From Lysinibacillus_B sp050613145 (GTDB lineage: Bacteria > Bacillota > Bacilli > Bacillales_A > Planococcaceae), in NCBI RefSeq assembly GCF_050613145.1, contig NZ_CP192507.1, positions 1,860,001 to 1,924,000 on the forward strand: a stretch of 64,000 nt of DNA, read 5' to 3'. The translations under genes and the position numbers were made by a program. Under the pieces are notes generated by a model, which was given only the letters and a program-made list of their open reading frames with translations, did not search any database and was not told the DNA's origin. Below are positions 8,347-17,237 of this stretch, one piece after another; the stretch's first letter is position 1; every line of letters begins with the position of its first letter.

Positions 8347-8984
8347 TCACCGCCACCGCCTATTTTTTCTCGACTTTGTTCATTTGCAAGCTTTGCAAAA
8401 TCAAGTTCAATTTTTAATTGATCAATATCTGATTGAAGTGCTAATTTTAAGTCGTTTTCAATTGTTCCATGTAAATCTTTTAACGTTTTCCGCGTATCTT
8501 CTAATGCTATATGAATGTCAGTGCCTTTTACTTGCTCTTTTGTCAGTAACGTATATTTATCTGCCAATTCTACCGCTGAAGGTAGGTGAGCATAGAAGAA
8601 ATCTTCGACTGCATAAAACTTTTGTGGATTTGTATGGACGATATTGATAATGCGTTTTGCTACTTTATTTGTTTCATTGAGTAATTTGAATGATTTAATA
8701 GAGCGAACACGAATGTATTGCTGTGTTAAATTATTTAGTTGTTCCCGTGCGAGCTTTATCTGTGCTTCGATATGTTTGTATTCTTCTTTTGTCATTCCTA
8801 ACTCTTTACTACGCTTTCTTTTTTGGATAGTTAAAATAAGCTTATTACTCATATAATATCCACCTATTAGTACGGCTAGGCCAAATAATCCTATATCAAA
8901 ATTCACAATGGAAATTATAAGAAGAGCAGAGCTAATGAAAAAGTTTAAAGCGTGTCGTGTTATAAAATGCATGGCACTTAACAT
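8343..8984 (-). CDS. XpaC-family membrane protein
   Basis: 213 aa if started at the ATG at 8984. The in-frame ATG at 8999 lies upstream of GGAGGT, whereas 8984 is 8 bp after it, so 8984 is preferred. Two hydrophobic segments near the N-terminus (about 12-50) are followed by a long helical cytoplasmic region (YKHIEAQIKLAREQL...). XpaC and TelA genes are usual operon partners in Bacillales. The historical name, 5-bromo-4-chloroindolyl phosphate hydrolysis protein, should not be read as an enzymatic assignment. Confidence 0.83.
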   Translation of the reverse strand: MLSAMHFITRHALNFFISSALLIISIVNFDIGLFGLAVLIGGYYMSNKLILTIQKRKRSKELGMTKEEYKHIEAQIKLAREQLNNLTQQYIRVRSIKSFKLLNETNKVAKRIINIVHTNPQKFYAVEDFFYAHLPSAVELADKYTLLTKEQVKGTDIHIALEDTRKTLKDLHGTIENDLKLALQSDIDQLKIELDFAKLANEQSREKIGGGGE

Positions 8985-9067
8985 AGTTTGTACCTCCAAT
9001 CAAAACGTTTCTAATATATACGGTGTAAGTGATATAAAAGTTTCATTCACCTCATCATATCATAAGA

Positions 9068-9093
9068 AAAAGCCGGATATTAAACAATATCCG
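9068..9093 (-). terminator. Terminator of the acylphosphatase gene, overlapping its stop codon
   Basis: Reading the minus strand: CGGATATT, loop GTTT, AATATCCG, then GCTTTTTCTT. The stop codon TAA (9082-9080) lies inside the hairpin. Confidence 0.82.
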
Positions 9094-9361
9094 ACTGCAT
9101 TCCTTTATAGCCTTTTAGGTCGTCAAAGACTTCGAGTGTAAATTGATTGGACGCTGCTTGTAAGCTAACCCCTTTTTGCACAAAGTGAATAAATTCATCG
9201 ACAGCATTTGTACGGCCCTCTACTTCCACTTCGAGTTGGTTGTTGCTGTTTAACTGACAGTATCCTTTTAAACCTAATTCAATCGCTTTTTGTTTAATGA
9301 AAAATCGATGACCAGTTCCTTTTACATCTCCGAAAAATATAACTTTTATACGTTTTGCCAT
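9080..9361 (-). CDS. Acylphosphatase-like protein
   Basis: A 93-aa small alpha/beta protein of the acylphosphatase family, which hydrolyses carboxyl-phosphate bonds. The phosphate-binding loop is recognisable but diverged, GDVKGTGHR in place of GxVQGVGFR; the catalytic arginine is R19. At the position of the family's catalytic Asn (canonical GWVxN) the sequence is GYCQL, with L37 where Asn is expected and N38 next. The ferredoxin-like layout and length (about 90 aa) are normal. It is monocistronic. It may be a low-activity or repurposed member. Confidence 0.85.
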   Translation of the reverse strand: MAKRIKVIFFGDVKGTGHRFFIKQKAIELGLKGYCQLNSNNQLEVEVEGRTNAVDEFIHFVQKGVSLQAASNQFTLEVFDDLKGYKGMQSDIV

Positions 9362-9466
9362 GATTACTCACCCTTTAAAAAGTAAGTGAAGCATTTCTTT
9401 ACTTACTTATAAATTGTTAAGCTAAAGTAATTCTTTTTCACCAATAAACATATAGGATGCAATGTA

Positions 9467-11194
9467 TTACATTGATTCACGTTCTTTACGGATTGAATCG
9501 ATTAATTGGTTAATATAGTACAGTACTTGATTCGAAGCTTGTTCAATTTCTTTTAAATGCACTTCAGCTTCCGAGATTTGGTTGTTATTATACGCAACGA
9601 CTGCTGCCTTTGCTGAGCTGTGTACTTGTTCATGGTAACGATCTAGTTCACGATAAGATGAATGTGCACTGAATCGTTCGCGTGTTTTATCTGAGAAGTA
9701 CCATTTACCAAGACGACATTCTTTATGTGATGATACATCAGATGGTGTTAGCTGTTCTAACCCTAAGAACATATTATATACTTTCCATTTCCATAAAATA
9801 TGGTCTGCTTTCGAAAGTTGTAGTAGAGCAATGCTTGATAACTGTATATTACTGCTATCGATAATATCTACGCGGAAGCGGTTAATTTCTTGACCTAATA
9901 AGTGAATATCACGAGAAGTACTTGCTCCGTGAATGCGAATTTCTTCTTGCAGTTGTGAAATATGCATCATACGAGTCGATACTTCATCAATCGCTGCCGC
10001 TTGTTGTTCAGAGACAGCTGCTGTATTTGTGACATCAATATTAATACTTTCAATCGTATCAACGATGGAATTGAGTAAAGGTAAGGATTCTTTCGCTTCG
10101 TTCGTTGCTTCTTTAATAATGCCTGTTGTTTCTGTAATCGATTTTGCAACGGAATTGGAATAACTCTTAAGTGATTGCACATTTGTTGACACTTCACTCA
10201 GGGCATTTACTGTACTTTCCGCTAATTTACGAACTTCTTGTGCAACAACAGCAAATCCTTTTCCGTGTTCACCAGCACGTGCTGCCTCAATCGATGCATT
10301 GAGTGCCAGTAAATTTGTTTGATCCGCAATTTGGTTAATTAATGTTACGACACTTTCGATATCGTTCACGTGCTTTTGTAGGTCTTTGAAGCTTGCTACA
10401 ATGGACGTAAATGTTTCTTCAGTTGTAAAAATTTCAATCAGTGCTTGCTCAATGGATTCTTTTCCTTTTACTGCATTTTCAACGGATTCGTTCGTTTTCT
10501 CAGCGATATTGCTTGATGAGCGGGCAATTTCGTTTATAGAAGCAGCTAATTCTTCTGCAGCAGCAGTAGATGTAGAAATTTCGTCGGTTTGGTAATCAAG
10601 GCTCATGATTAAGTCTTTCATATACATGATTTTTGCATTAACATCCATTAATGAAGCAATTTCTTCCACCACATTTTCTATAATACGTTCTGTCATTACT
10701 TCCACTAAAATTTCTTGATCAATATTTACGGCAGCAGATACAGATTTCATATAGTCAAATGCTTTAAAAGGCTTTAAAGCGAAATTATATAAAAGATGTG
10801 TGTTTAAATAAAAAGAGAATTGATTAAATACAACAATGAGCTTTCCTGGTTCAAATTTGCAACGACGTAGGAAATCAAAAAATCTAACTGTGTGATCGAT
10901 ATAAGTATCATTTCGTTCTGCAAGGAAGAATTGACTTAAATACGCATCGATGTGTGTCTTTGAAACAGGGTTTTTACCGGCTGGTGCAATCTCATCCAAG
11001 TATTTTGAAAAAATATCATTCATTGTTGGTGTACTCTGTTTAAGGCGCTCATAAATCTCTTTTAAATTTTGCTGATCGTGTAGGTTAAAATGATTAAAAG
11101 CTAAAGTTTGTTTAAAACGGCCTGTGGCATTTAAGTCTGTACCACGTTCAAATAATAAATCAAGATCGGCTTTTGGTTTAATGGATGAAAACAT
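9467..11194 (-). CDS. Soluble chemoreceptor: globin-like sensor, MCP signalling domain, CZB zinc domain
   Basis: 575 aa from the ATG at 11194, which has GGGAGGT 12 bp upstream; an in-frame ATG at 11230 precedes that site. There are no membrane segments. The N-terminal ~165 residues are helical and resemble the HemAT globin-coupled sensor (MNDIFSKYLDE..., FEPGKLIVVFNQF). The MCP helical bundle carries the conserved hairpin tip NQIADQTNLLALNASIEAAR. The C-terminus is a chemoreceptor zinc-binding (CZB) domain with DHILWK, CRLGKWY and HEQVH, matching the His/Cys/His/His zinc ligands. The usual globin proximal His position appears to be Leu in my hand alignment, so haem binding is doubtful. The CZB domain suggests zinc or hypochlorite input (family knowledge). 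Confidence 0.88.
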   Translation of the reverse strand: MFSSIKPKADLDLLFERGTDLNATGRFKQTLAFNHFNLHDQQNLKEIYERLKQSTPTMNDIFSKYLDEIAPAGKNPVSKTHIDAYLSQFFLAERNDTYIDHTVRFFDFLRRCKFEPGKLIVVFNQFSFYLNTHLLYNFALKPFKAFDYMKSVSAAVNIDQEILVEVMTERIIENVVEEIASLMDVNAKIMYMKDLIMSLDYQTDEISTSTAAAEELAASINEIARSSSNIAEKTNESVENAVKGKESIEQALIEIFTTEETFTSIVASFKDLQKHVNDIESVVTLINQIADQTNLLALNASIEAARAGEHGKGFAVVAQEVRKLAESTVNALSEVSTNVQSLKSYSNSVAKSITETTGIIKEATNEAKESLPLLNSIVDTIESINIDVTNTAAVSEQQAAAIDEVSTRMMHISQLQEEIRIHGASTSRDIHLLGQEINRFRVDIIDSSNIQLSSIALLQLSKADHILWKWKVYNMFLGLEQLTPSDVSSHKECRLGKWYFSDKTRERFSAHSSYRELDRYHEQVHSSAKAAVVAYNNNQISEAEVHLKEIEQASNQVLYYINQLIDSIRKERESM

Positions 11195-11318
11195 ATTTAG
11201 TGGAATACCTCCCAGAATATACTTATACAATATTTTACCACATGCTAAGTTGTAATAATAGACATACTATAACATTCTGATAAAATACAATAATATAGAA
11301 AAGAAAGGGTTGTCGATC

Positions 11319-11630
11319 ATGTATAAAATTATTTATATGAAGGCGGATTTTGAACCATGGTGGCTATTTGAAGGGTGGGAGTCCCATATCGTGTCGACAT
11401 ACCAGTATGAGACGAAAGAGGAGTATGAGAGCGCACTAAAAAAACTGTTAGCGAAATTACGCGCACAATTTGAACATGAAGAAATGCGCAAAGAACAGTT
11501 TATTGCATTTTGGAATGAAGAGGATTGCGAATTTTGTGAGGGGTGTGATGAAGACGTCCAAATTTTTCACGGGCTTATTTTAGAAGCACCTAGTCTAAAT
11601 ATAAAAGAAATGTATAATTTACAGAAATAA
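11319..11630 (+). CDS. DUF1033-family protein
   Basis: 103 aa from ATG 11319 with GAAAGGG 9 bp upstream; the TTG at 11310 sits too close to that site. It starts MYKIIYMKADFEPWWLFEGWE, split here as MYKIIYMKAD and PWWLFEGWE, the hallmark of DUF1033, a small soluble family of Bacillales with unknown function. A Cys cluster CEFCEGC lies near residue 70. It stands alone between divergent and csp promoters. Confidence 0.85.
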   Translation: MYKIIYMKADFEPWWLFEGWESHIVSTYQYETKEEYESALKKLLAKLRAQFEHEEMRKEQFIAFWNEEDCEFCEGCDEDVQIFHGLILEAPSLNIKEMYNLQK

Positions 11631-11662
11631 AAGAAAATTTTCTAAAAAGACTAAAAAATTGT

Positions 11663-11690
11663 TTGACATAGTGTTAAATGATGGTATAAT
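11663..11690 (+). promoter_or_regulatory. SigmaA promoter of the cold-shock gene
   Basis: A consensus TTGACA (11663-11668), 16-bp spacer and TATAAT (11685-11690), giving a 5' leader of about 150 nt. Confidence 0.88.
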
Positions 11691-11725
11691 TAAACCAACA
11701 ATAAAATTGCTTGGCCGGAATACAG

Positions 11726-11790
11726 ATTCACATATTACAAAGAGTGATCGGTAATTTTGACGGTACTCTTCGTAATATGTGAATTTTTTT
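11726..11790 (+). promoter_or_regulatory. Terminator-shaped leader hairpin of the cold-shock gene
   Basis: ATTCACATATTAC (11726-11738) pairs with GTAATATGTGAAT (11772-11784), extended by AAGAGT/ACTCTT after one mismatch, giving 19 bp, then seven T residues (11784-11790). It lies between the csp promoter and its Shine-Dalgarno, so most transcripts could end about 11790 unless the hairpin is bypassed. It may be a transcription attenuator, a cold-responsive RNA switch, or the 3' end of a ~90-nt RNA. Confidence 0.7.
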
Positions 11791-11846
11791 ATCCAGTTAA
11801 AGAAATTTCATATTGTTAACATTTATTTTTTTGGAGGTTTTCTCAC

Positions 11847-12047
11847 ATGAAACAAGGTACAGTAAAATGGTTTAACTCAGAAAAAGGCTTCGGATTCATC
11901 GAAGTAGAAGGCGAAAACGATGTATTCGTACACTTCTCAGCAATCCAAGGCGAAGGTTTCAAAACTCTTGACGAAGGTCAAAAAGTTGAGTTCGAAGTTG
12001 TAGATGGCAACCGCGGACCACAAGCTGCTAACGTAATTAAACTTTAA
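11847..12047 (+). CDS. Cold-shock protein (CspA family)
   Basis: A 66-aa single cold-shock domain that binds single-stranded RNA and DNA and melts structure. RNP1 KGFGFIEV and RNP2 VFVHFSAI are intact, and the VKWFNSEKG start is typical. ATG 11847 follows TTGGAGG by 9 bp. It has a strong promoter and a long leader with a terminator-like hairpin, and is closed by its own terminator. Confidence 0.96.
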   Translation: MKQGTVKWFNSEKGFGFIEVEGENDVFVHFSAIQGEGFKTLDEGQKVEFEVVDGNRGPQAANVIKL

Positions 12048-12082
12048 TTCTCAGCAATTAAACAATAACTATGTTAATTCAA

Positions 12083-12110
12083 GACATTCCACACTGTGGA
12101 ATGTCTTTTT
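12083..12110 (+). terminator. Terminator of the cold-shock gene
   Basis: GACATTCCAC, loop ACT, GTGGAATGTC, then TTTTT. Confidence 0.92.
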
Positions 12111-12139
12111 CTGATTTTATGAGGTATGAACATTTCTAA

Positions 12140-12331
12140 TCATTCGTGCTTTTTTGGGACTGTTTTCACTCTTTTCTCAGCAATCATTAATACGATCACA
12201 GCAATGACACACCAGAAGGCAAATAACAAGGAATCTATCCAGTTATGAAATAGGTATCCATCAAAATTGAAAAACTGATGAATGAAAAAAGCCGCAACAA
12301 ATAATCCAACGAAAAATACATTGCGGTTCAT
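12140..12331 (-). CDS. Small two-helix membrane protein
   Basis: 63 aa from ATG 12331 with GAGGAGGAG close upstream. Two hydrophobic segments (about 4-22 and 32-51) are separated by a short loop (NFDGYLFHNW) and end in a basic tail. No family was recognised. The predicted topology and the good ribosome-binding site support a real gene; the function is unknown. Confidence 0.7.
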   Translation of the reverse strand: MNRNVFFVGLFVAAFFIHQFFNFDGYLFHNWIDSLLFAFWCVIAVIVLMIAEKRVKTVPKKHE

Positions 12332-12478
12332 AAACTCCTCCTCGTCTTTCTATACTGACTTTTATCGTTATCTGAGCTCTACAAGCATCCAATCATCATT
12401 ATTCCAAATACTCATTAAGACAAAGCAAAACGAAACAAGAAACCTAGCTCAACTAAGAAAGAAAAATTCCTTCTCATA

Positions 12479-13250
12479 ACGAGCAAATTCCTAAACATAT
12501 ATTACCAGTTAAGTAACCGTTGATTTCCGCTCCATTCGGCTCGCTTTCCACGGGCATGGCTTCAGCCTCCTCGTCGCTCATACCTCGGTGCTACTGTCGC
12601 TGCGCTTTCGTCGCAAATAAATTTCCTGCGGGGTCTTCAGGCCAACACGACGTTGGTCATGAAGGCGGTGTCACAGGACGTGACGGTTTTAGCCTTCGTT
12701 CCTTTATTGCTATTCCCGTAGGAAGCTTTGCACCTGCCGCTTCACTTCCGGTGCAGAAAAACATTGCTCTGTAGCGAAAGGCGCATGCCGTCAGCTACAC
12801 CTCGCCGATTCCGCTTCAATCAACGGGCAAGTCATTTTTGATCACATTTTTCTAAAAAAAATGCTTCTATAAAGGAAATATTTTTTTAATCAATACACTT
12901 GGTTGAGTACAATAATCAGTTGTTAAAAATAAAGAGAGCTTCTCATCCATTTCGGTAGAGGCTGGGCAATTATACATGCAAACGGAAAGAAAATGATTTC
13001 TTTTAAAGAAGAGAAATATTTTTCTAGCACATCGAGAAGTATTCACTTTTGCCGTAGCGCGCCATAGCCACAGGAGCCAAGATTTTCTTTGCGACGAAAG
13101 CGTAGCGTCAGGAGCAGGAACAGGAGATCCAAACAGGCCATGCCTGTTTTAGCTCCTGTGTAGGCTGTGGCAAAGCGCGGAGGCTATGATACATGTCTTT
13201 TACTATTCAACTGGTATTTTTAGGATGTATTTTTACTCATTCAGAGTTCT
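12479..13250. repeat. Left arm of a long inverted repeat
   Basis: About 770 bp matching, in reverse complement, 17238-17813. Matching landmarks include the outer edge GAGCAAA..CATATATTACC...AGTAACCGTTG, the central TAGCGAAAGGCGCATGCCGTCAGCTAC, the stretch GGAAAGAAAATGATT, the GCCATAGCCACAGGAGC and TGTAGGCTGTGGCAAAGCGCGG palindromic part, and the inner edge GGTATTTTTAGGATG. The left arm carries about 100-150 bp of extra sequence (about 12655-12765). It is noncoding; ORFs inside are chance products of the GC-rich repeat. Its GC-rich core resembles copy 1 at 3.5 kb. Confidence 0.8.
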
Positions 13251-13420
13251 TTTTGTTGCATCATGTACACGCCTTTGATCGTGTAATACTTTAAAGAAAC
13301 TGGTAGATGTATTACCAAAAACAATGAATGAGAGATTGCCAGCTACGATGAATCGTGCGTTCTATTCAAATAAATGAAGCAGTAATATAAGATAGTATAT
13401 CTGGTGAAAGGGAGTAGTGA

Positions 13421-14077
13421 GTGAACAGAAGATTACTAACTACATTCGGCACGTTCATTGTACTGATAATTGTGTTCTTCTGGCTATTTGGAAATGATGA
13501 AATCAATCGACATACAGCGTCTAATCAACTTGAAGAATATGCACCGGGGGAGGCTGAGCGGTTAGGGGAGCTTGCTTTTACTGCTGCAAGTGAGGTGCTA
13601 AATAGGGAAGACTTTGGCAGACTGATGATGTTAATGGATCCCCGAAGTCCAGAGCCGTATCTTGAAATCATCTTAGCTGATATGGATGAAATATCAACTG
13701 CAAAGATACATCAACTGCAGCAACTTGTAGCAGAAGTGGTTTATGTGGAAACAAATAAGGATTTTTCAATTACGATTCGAACGAAAAGTGACGAAGAACG
13801 GCTAGACGAAGAATGGCAACCAATTTTTTCGATCATCGGAAACGAGACAGAGAAAAAATTTAAGACCTATCGAGGTTTTGCACATTCCTTCTCCCCAGCA
13901 CCACTCGAAATTATTATTAAAACGCATTTATCCAATTCGTCACAACAGCAAGCAAAGGAAATAAAAGCCTTTGTCACTGCACTCATCGAAGAACATCGGC
14001 AAGCGTTATCGGTAGAAGGCATTCCGTATGAAATTATTATCCGAGACAAAGATAATCAACCATTTCACGATATATAA
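13421..14077 (+). CDS. Membrane-anchored extracytoplasmic protein of unknown function
   Basis: 218 aa from GTG 13421, with GAAAGGGAG 7 bp upstream. One N-terminal transmembrane or uncleaved signal segment (about 8-24, TFIVLIIVFFWLFG) is followed by an acidic, mixed alpha/beta extracytoplasmic region with no recognised family. It lies just inside the left arm of the inverted repeat. The function is unknown. Confidence 0.72.
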   Translation: MNRRLLTTFGTFIVLIIVFFWLFGNDEINRHTASNQLEEYAPGEAERLGELAFTAASEVLNREDFGRLMMLMDPRSPEPYLEIILADMDEISTAKIHQLQQLVAEVVYVETNKDFSITIRTKSDEERLDEEWQPIFSIIGNETEKKFKTYRGFAHSFSPAPLEIIIKTHLSNSSQQQAKEIKAFVTALIEEHRQALSVEGIPYEIIIRDKDNQPFHDI

Positions 14078-14125
14078 AGAACGTTTTGCCATTGCGTTCC
14101 TACAAGGTGCAATGGCTTTTAAACA

Positions 14126-14782
14126 TCAATAAACGTCTTCATGTGTTTTGACAAACTTCGCTAGCTCTTTTTTGTCCTTAATGAGTGGAATGTGCTCTTC
14201 AAATACTTGAATTGCTACATCATAAAATCCCACATAAAACTGTTCCAATTTAAAGCCATCTTGTTGCAAAGCTTGCAAGATCGAAAATGCCTTTTCTATA
14301 TCATCATCCGTAAGATCTTGTGCGATATGAACATTTATGTCCCACCATGTATAAGCTTTATGCTCCTCTAAAGGAAGGTTCACTGGTAATGTTTCATCAA
14401 ATCGTAGTCCAATCGATAGACCATCAAACACTGTGTAATATCGTTTAATAATAGGCCAGATAAGCTGGTCTCCCTGGTGAGTCCAATATTCATAACCATA
14501 CATATCTTCTACTGTTCCACCACTAGATGTTTCCACATAAAAGGAAACATCTGTTGATTTAGCTGTTGCTGTTGTAAAATACTTCCCACCATCCAGCCGG
14601 TCGAAACGAATAGAACCAAGTTCAAATTCATCTTTATACCGTTCTTCTAAATAATGATTCATATATTGTCTCATTTCATTATGTTTCCAAGGTAAACCAT
14701 ATGCTAGATAGATATAACCGACAACACTTACGATAAAAAATAGCGAAATGCCGATCACTACGATACGAGAAAACAAATGCAT
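14126..14782 (-). CDS. Membrane-anchored protein, YfjL-like layout
   Basis: 218 aa from ATG 14782, preceded by GCAGGAGGT. The N-terminal anchor (about 6-26) is followed by GLPWKHNEMRQYMNHYLEER, a pattern resembling the small Bacillus YfjL-like anchored proteins (PWKK...YLEEKY), then an extracytoplasmic domain with YGYEYWTHQG. That resemblance is from memory and weak. It is convergent with the gene at 13421, with only 48 bp between, and is enclosed by the inverted repeat. Confidence 0.68.
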   Translation of the reverse strand: MHLFSRIVVIGISLFFIVSVVGYIYLAYGLPWKHNEMRQYMNHYLEERYKDEFELGSIRFDRLDGGKYFTTATAKSTDVSFYVETSSGGTVEDMYGYEYWTHQGDQLIWPIIKRYYTVFDGLSIGLRFDETLPVNLPLEEHKAYTWWDINVHIAQDLTDDDIEKAFSILQALQQDGFKLEQFYVGFYDVAIQVFEEHIPLIKDKKELAKFVKTHEDVY

Positions 14783-14979
14783 GTCAGTTACCTCCTGCTA
14801 CTAAGAACGAGCTTGAAATAATGTACTTGAACTATCTCTGATTATCAATATATCAATAATGCTAATTAATGTAAAAATAATGTTGGTTATTCATTCATTC
14901 ATTCATTTCGAAAGTGAACCCATAGAGATATACATATATTTGGAATGTTTTAGTGATACGGCGTACATATCGTATAAAA

Positions 14980-15288
14980 CTATTCAGTCGCTGCTTTGTG
15001 GATTTTTTTCAAAACAACCCATAACAAAAGTACATAGACAGGGTATAAAGTAATGACCGAAATAATATTTAATAAGAATGGTGTAGTTCCCATATTCGCA
15101 ACTTTTGCCACTGAAGAGAACCAATCAACGATAAGAAATAGGAATAATCCACTCGCTACTAATGAAATGAAGAAGCCGTATCCAAGATCTTTCGATTTTT
15201 TCGTAATAATATAGCCGATTATGGTAGAAAGAATGATGGAAACTAGAATCGAGATAGGGTATAACGTTGTAATTGTTTGAATAGGCAT
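14980..15288 (-). CDS. Three-helix membrane protein
   Basis: 102 aa from ATG 15288; GGAGGAGG lies 8 bp upstream, so the longer in-frame start at 15309 is unlikely. Three hydrophobic segments (about 10-32, 42-64 and 75-98) are joined by a short basic loop (KKSKDLGYG). No family was recognised. It is enclosed by the inverted repeat; upstream 14783-14979 holds only an ATTC microsatellite and nothing else I can support. Confidence 0.62.
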   Translation of the reverse strand: MPIQTITTLYPISILVSIILSTIIGYIITKKSKDLGYGFFISLVASGLFLFLIVDWFSSVAKVANMGTTPFLLNIISVITLYPVYVLLLWVVLKKIHKAATE

Positions 15289-15603
15289 ATGCTTTTCCTC
15301 CTCCTGCAATTATTGCTAAATAATTTAAGTATATGAGACGACACCCCTTGATTATTATAATGAAATAAAAGTTTCGTCAATTTTAGAGATGAAGCATGGA
15401 TTGTAGTTGAAAGAATACGTGGAAAACAGGATGATAACAACGTTTCTGTTAGAAAATGTGTAAAAAGCGACCTCTTTTTGTATAAACTGAAAGGCACTCG
15501 ATTTTATTGTTACATTTCAATGATTTCACTCTAGCTTTATTAGTTATTGCAGTTATACTATATAGAGAGTGTGTGGAGTAAATTATGACTGGAGAGATAG
15601 ATA

Positions 15604-17235
15604 ATGGAAATGGGAAAATACCAACAGATGATCTATAAACGCATATATGATACGTTTCAAAAATGGGATGAATTCGATTTTATTATAGAACGAGAAATAT
15701 ATAGTTTTCTTCATAGTTTAAAAGGAACAGCGGGATCAATTGGATTAAATGAACTATCGGCAATTGCTAGTGAAAAACTAGATTCTCTAATAGATGTTAG
15801 TGAAAAACAATGGGAGAAAGAAGAATGGAAAAACTATCTTTCACCAATCATCGAAGCCATTAGCTTTTATCAAGCGAATCTTGATATTCACGATGTAGAT
15901 AATTCACAAGTGTATTCAGTAGATCATGTTGCTAATCGAGAATTTATTTTAGTAATCGATGATGATATGATCTTCATTTCTTATATAAAAGCTGTGTTAG
16001 AGAAACAAGGATACGCAGTCCTCGTTGCACACAATGGTAAACGAGGATTGGAATTAATTTATGAGCTAAAGCCTTCCATTGTATTTTTAGATATTATGTT
16101 ACCAGATACAAACGGTTTTTCTATATTGCAAAATATCAGAAAAATCAATAAAGAACGTATGTTTGTCGCTATTATGAGTGTAAAAGATTGCAAAGAAAAT
16201 CGAAAACGAGCATATGATATGGGTGCTTTAGATTTTATCCCTAAGCCGATTGATGAAGAGATACTAGTTGCTTATGTAAAAAATCGTTTAGCTTATAAAA
16301 AAGAGTTAGAGCATTCTATTGTGATAGATGAACTAACGCAAGTGTATAATCGTAAATTTATGGATACGCAGCTGCAACAGTTGATTCAACTTTATATTCG
16401 AAACAAGGAGCCTTTCTCAGTTGCCATTGCTGATTTAGATTATTTTAAAAAAGTAAACGATACATACGGACATTTGGTCGGTGATGAAGTATTAAAAGGG
16501 TTTGCCAATTTAGTGATGAATGCCAAACGTGAGCAGGATATTTTCTGTCGCTACGGCGGGGAAGAATTTGTCTTTTTAATGCCACAAACCGCTATTGAAG
16601 AGGCCTATATGTTACTGGAAAGACTCCGAAAGTTGATGGAACAAAAATATTTTATTGGAAATGGTGCGAAATTCCAAGTGACGTTTTCATCTGGCGTAGT
16701 GGAAGCGACTGCTACAAATCTTCATCCGAAAAAAATGTTAGAAGAGGCAGACCAGGCCCTTTATCATGCAAAGCAATCGGGAAGAAATCAGACAGTTATG
16801 TTTGATAGCATAGCGGAAGTTGTCAGAAAACGCCTTAAAATTAATATAATTGTGATTGATGATGTGTTCATCATCCGAAATCTCATCACAAGTCACTTCA
16901 AACATTGGGAGTCAGGTGAAAACTACGATATTGAAGTGATGGATTTTAGTGACGGTGTGAGCTTCCTACAGTCTAATTGGTATACAGAAAATAGTAAGTA
17001 TATCATTTTACTTGATGGTATGATGCCGAAAATGGACGGCATTGAAGTATTGAAAAAAATAAGAGAAAACTACTCATCAAGCGATGTGATTGTCTCGATG
17101 TTAACGGGTCGAAAAGGCGAAGAATATGTGTTAGAGGCGCTAGAAAACGGTGCGGATGACTATATTGTCAAACCATTTAATATAGCAGATGTATCCAATC
17201 GAATAATTAGTTTAATAAACCGTTTATTTATTTAA
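15604..17235 (+). CDS. HPt-REC-GGDEF-REC diguanylate cyclase response regulator
   Basis: 543 aa, cytoplasmic. An HPt domain (about 1-105) has phospho-acceptor H37 in LHSLKGTAG. REC1 (about 115-235) has IDDD, FLDIMLPDTNG and the Lys of IPKPID. The GGDEF domain (about 240-405) has LDYFKKVNDTYGH and the active GGEEF, so synthesis of cyclic di-GMP is expected; no RxxD inhibitory site was obvious. REC2 (about 415-543) has LLDGMMPKMDG and VKPFN. ATG 15604 follows GGAGAG by 7 bp. It ends 3 bp before the right arm of the inverted repeat. It could act in a relay with the hybrid kinase at 18202 (inference from proximity). Confidence 0.9.
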   Translation: MEMGKYQQMIYKRIYDTFQKWDEFDFIIEREIYSFLHSLKGTAGSIGLNELSAIASEKLDSLIDVSEKQWEKEEWKNYLSPIIEAISFYQANLDIHDVDNSQVYSVDHVANREFILVIDDDMIFISYIKAVLEKQGYAVLVAHNGKRGLELIYELKPSIVFLDIMLPDTNGFSILQNIRKINKERMFVAIMSVKDCKENRKRAYDMGALDFIPKPIDEEILVAYVKNRLAYKKELEHSIVIDELTQVYNRKFMDTQLQQLIQLYIRNKEPFSVAIADLDYFKKVNDTYGHLVGDEVLKGFANLVMNAKREQDIFCRYGGEEFVFLMPQTAIEEAYMLLERLRKLMEQKYFIGNGAKFQVTFSSGVVEATATNLHPKKMLEEADQALYHAKQSGRNQTVMFDSIAEVVRKRLKINIIVIDDVFIIRNLITSHFKHWESGENYDIEVMDFSDGVSFLQSNWYTENSKYIILLDGMMPKMDGIEVLKKIRENYSSSDVIVSMLTGRKGEEYVLEALENGADDYIVKPFNIADVSNRIISLINRLFI

Positions 17236-17237
17236 TT

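Noticed and set aside
12520..12774. 84-codon ORF in the left repeat arm
   Set aside because: No ribosome-binding site, lies entirely in the GC-rich repeat; the right arm does not preserve the frame.
15584..15637. 17-codon ORF overlapping the GGDEF gene start
   Set aside because: Out of frame, weak start signal and no sign that it disrupts the HPt domain.
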